Origin: Gordionus sp. m RMFG-2023 | Lineage: Eukaryota > Nematomorpha > Gordioida > Chordodea > Parachordodidae | Direction of reading: 5' to 3' | DNA: 64,000 nt | Assembly (NCBI RefSeq): GCF_954871325.1 | Contig: NC_088776.1 | Span: 34,210,508 to 34,274,507 of the forward strand | In this document: in pieces, positions 61,831-64,000 of the stretch | Numbering within the stretch: position 1 is the stretch's first letter | How the letters are laid out: each line of letters opens with the position of its first letter | Position numbers and translations under genes: made by a program | The notes under the pieces: model-generated | Databases searched by the model: none | Seen by the model: only the letters and a program-made list of their open reading frames with translations | What the model was told of the DNA's origin: nothing

Positions 61831-62600
61831 ATTTTGATAGTTGGGTTTTGTTGAAGAATCTAATTTATAAAAAATAATATAATTATAAAAAAATGAAAAA
61901 ATTATACTTGGTTTGGATACCATTGCTTTGATATGTGAAGTGAATGAAATGGTAAGTATATGAATGTTTTAATTTGGTATGATATTATCATAGGCCCGAA
62001 TAAGCTATAATGATTTTTATTGGACAAATATTTTTTAAACAAATACTATTGGCTAAATTTGATTGACATTTTTGTGGATTATTATAATAGATAGATTTTT
62101 TATTAATTGTTATATTGTTAAATTAAGACGGTTTGTCAATGTATATATGCACTCAAAGATCCGTTAAATGATTCTGAATGCGTGCAAGATTTAGCTAACC
62201 TCGTCTTCGTAAATCTTAAGCGTTTTTTCGCCATATTCTTTTTGTGGGAACGTACAAAAGTTTGGAGTGAAAGTATGCACAAAGATGGGGATCTTAAAGG
62301 TTGGAATCAGTCACCTACCACTTTTAAAGATATCTTTTCATTTTTTTATTTGATTTTTTTTAAGGTCTAACGCTTATAATAAAATACTACTATGTCAAAT
62401 CACATTTTATTTAGTAACCAACTCAAGTTTGTCATTGATTGTTGTTGTATATTAATTATTTTTAATAACAAAATTCATTTAAGGAAATGAAAACAAGGTG
62501 CTAAAAAAGTAAAGAATTTAGAAAAAGAATAATTTATTTAAATAATTGATATTATTGTTGAATTTTAAAACCGTTTAAAAATCTGAGTGTTGCCAAACAA
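61831..62600. other. Intronic AT-rich DNA
   Basis: A + strand frame at 62182-62370 has no recognisable motif. It may be a Harbinger flank or chance. Confidence 0.35.
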
Positions 62601-63097
62601 TAGGGATCCAAACTGTAACGCATAATCAGTTCAGATTTAGGTTCAGATTAAAATAACAGTTTAGGTTTGGCTTGAACCTTTACAACCTTGTTAAAACCTT
62701 TTCTCATATAAGCATATTAGAATTATATAAAGAAAAGAACATTTATTAAAATTTCATCACTATTCTCTAAAAAATAATATTGAACCTTATACAATTAAAA
62801 TATTTTCAAAATTTGTCAAATTTAAGGAGGAAAAATAAATTTTAGGGCGGAGAACACATTATGCTTACTTGGGTAGCGGCACCATCAAATAACAATATAG
62901 AAATATCTTTAAAATTAATTAGTGATACTTATCAGTTAAAACTGATTAGTATTCATCTTTAAAAGAGTTTAAATATCAAAATGCTCAAACAAGTTAACAG
63001 ACATAGAATCGGTTTAGGTTCGGATTTATTAATGGTTCGGGTTAGGTTCAGTAAATAATAACGGTTAATACCGGTTCAAGTTCGATTTGAAACCCTG
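62601..63097. mobile_element. 497-bp hAT-type MITE
   Basis: The ends TAGGGATCCAAACTG and, reverse complemented, CAGGGTTTCAAATCG pair approximately, with subterminal GGTTCGGATT / GGTTTAGG repeats. The flanking 8-mers CCAAACAA (62593-62600) and TCAAACAA (63098-63105) match 7 of 8. Confidence 0.8.
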
Positions 63098-63105
63098 TCA
63101 AACAA

Positions 63106-63361
63106 TTTAATCTTTTTTCATTGTGTTAAACGTTCTCGATCCTAAGAAACGAGACTATTCTATATGGCTTACTCTGCACCGCGAATTCGCACGCTAATTT
63201 TGTCAGCGCTGCTTTAAGAATTCTTATATAAGCAGAATTTACCATTATAGTTTTTTAAAATATCTGATCATTACCATTTAGTTATTTGGAGTTACCTGAC
63301 TATTAAATGTATTTTTTTTAGTCCAGGCGTTTAAAAAAAAATAATCACTCTATCCTACTCT
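63106..63361. other. Intronic sequence before the next INTS7 exon
   Basis: No feature beyond possible acceptors TTTTTTTTAG (63320) and TAATTATTAG (63370). Confidence 0.4.
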
Positions 63362-63791
63362 AATTATTAGAAATTTTCATATTTTTAAAAGAATCCGAGG
63401 AACGCCTTAATATCACTTCTAATCTATCCTCCATAACGTTTGACGTCTTAATTCTACCTTCTTTCACTATCTTGTGCCGATGTTTTGCGCTCTTTTTCCC
63501 TAGAACTTTCAAAAAACCGCGATTTACGGAATTTATGATCAAGGAAGACCCCAGGCTAGCATATTTATCCCTAAAACTAACCCAAATAGCCGATAATCCC
63601 GTAATGCCTCCCATTTTATCTTGCGCCATTTTTGATATAACACCTACTTGTGATGGGACTTTAGCCAGCTATTTATTCGAACGAAATCCGCGTAACGCTT
63701 GGAGCTTGTACAAGATGGGAACATCCGCTCTTATAGGCCGGCATGCCTCCTGCGCTGAAAAATTTTTCGGGGCCTTGCTCGGCAAAGTTAA
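63362..63791 (+). CDS. INTS7: Integrator subunit 7, middle exon
   Basis: The frame is open from 63362 to a stop at 63808, but I place the exon end at 63791, before GTTCCC, where the phase fits the next exon. Two blocks align with vertebrate INTS7: ILCRCFALFFP with ILMCHCLAAI, and NAWSLYKMGTSALIGRHASC followed by AEKFFGALLGKV with NGWTVYRIARQASRMGCHDM and AKELYQSLLTQV. The true 5' border is uncertain because no clean acceptor fits. The exon is clearly richer in G and C than exons 1-8, which is odd within one gene. An antisense frame (63360-63629) is a by-product of that composition. Confidence 0.8.
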
Positions 63792-63946
63792 GTTCCCTAC
63801 CCATACTTAGAAACTGATAAATAGTTTGTTTCAATTTACTAAAAATCTCCATTTTTTTCGAATAATTAAAATCTGAACTCGTTATTATTTTTATTTAAAA
63901 CAAATTATTTTTTTAAAAATTTTGCAAATTGATTTAAGGTATTCAG
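63792..63946. other. INTS7 intron, 155 nt
   Basis: A short AT-rich intron ending AAGGTATTCAG. Its size matches the compact introns at 25145 and 46936. Confidence 0.7.
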
Positions 63947-64000
63947 TGACCATTTTATGTTCTGGCTGCAAGCCCTCGAAAACGTCTCACACGCCGAAAG
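63947..64000 (+). CDS. INTS7: Integrator subunit 7, next exon, cut by edge
   Basis: After one base completing a split codon it reads DHFMFWLQALENVSHAE up to the window edge. The vertebrate protein has SEHFYFWLNSLKEFSHAE immediately after the LLTQV block. This near-perfect continuation proves that the 63.4-kb exon belongs to INTS7 and that the gene runs on beyond the window. It is also GC-richer than the early exons. Confidence 0.93.

Noticed and set aside
62182-62370. 62-codon frame on the + strand
   Set aside because: No motif, no splice context, and typical of chance in this stretch.
63360-63629. 89-codon frame on the - strand
   Set aside because: Antisense to the INTS7 middle exon, kept open by its higher GC content.
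1-64000. tRNA, rRNA, CRISPR or a viral capsid/envelope-bearing element
   Set aside because: No cloverleaf, rRNA segment, regular spacer array or capsid/envelope coding region was seen on either strand.

Overview
The window is eukaryotic, very AT-rich and dense in transposable elements. Short conserved coding blocks are joined by intron-like gaps with GT..AG borders. I see no tRNA, rRNA, CRISPR array or bacterial operon. The only host gene I can name is the Integrator complex subunit 7 gene (INTS7) on the + strand, so the organism is an animal. The load of cut-and-paste transposons (mostly hAT, with Helitron, PIF/Harbinger and Ty3/gypsy relics) fits an invertebrate, perhaps an arthropod, but I cannot name the species.

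Layout. 1-867: the 3' part of a hAT transposon cut by the window edge. 3300-17717: two arms of one repeat family in opposite orientation (3300-6422 plus 8467-9476 on the - strand; 12027-about 16275 on the + strand). Each carries small, tandemly duplicated exon-like blocks. The right arm lies inside a 6.3-kb hAT-type element with a perfect 8-bp target duplication, and a further hAT splits one exon-like block of the left arm. 17.7-24.2 kb: unassigned DNA, a hAT relic, a direct-repeat pair and two small hAT-type MITEs, one a near-perfect hairpin.

25060 to the right edge: INTS7. Eight exons (25060 to 48875) and two more near the right edge (about 63362-63791 and 63947 onward) were found by conserved sequence, and the reading phase agrees across the first seven introns. 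The introns are made largely of transposons. Intron 2 holds a DNA transposon with about 500-bp terminal inverted repeats. Intron 3 (15 kb) holds two broken Ty3/gypsy fossils separated by a hAT, and a fold-back-like element with arms of short tandem repeats. The large intron after exon 8 holds a 305-codon open frame of uncertain identity, a hAT, two head-to-head Helitron ends with a hAT between them, and a Harbinger element broken by a hAT that carries two further insertions.

Working picture: one essential nuclear gene (snRNA 3'-end processing and transcription attenuation through Integrator) is stretched over more than 39 kb by repeated rounds of hAT-type insertion. Perfect or near-perfect 8-bp target duplications at many hAT-type insertions allow a relative order of events to be read. 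Comparisons with INTS7 and transposase families are from memory of those families; no search was run.
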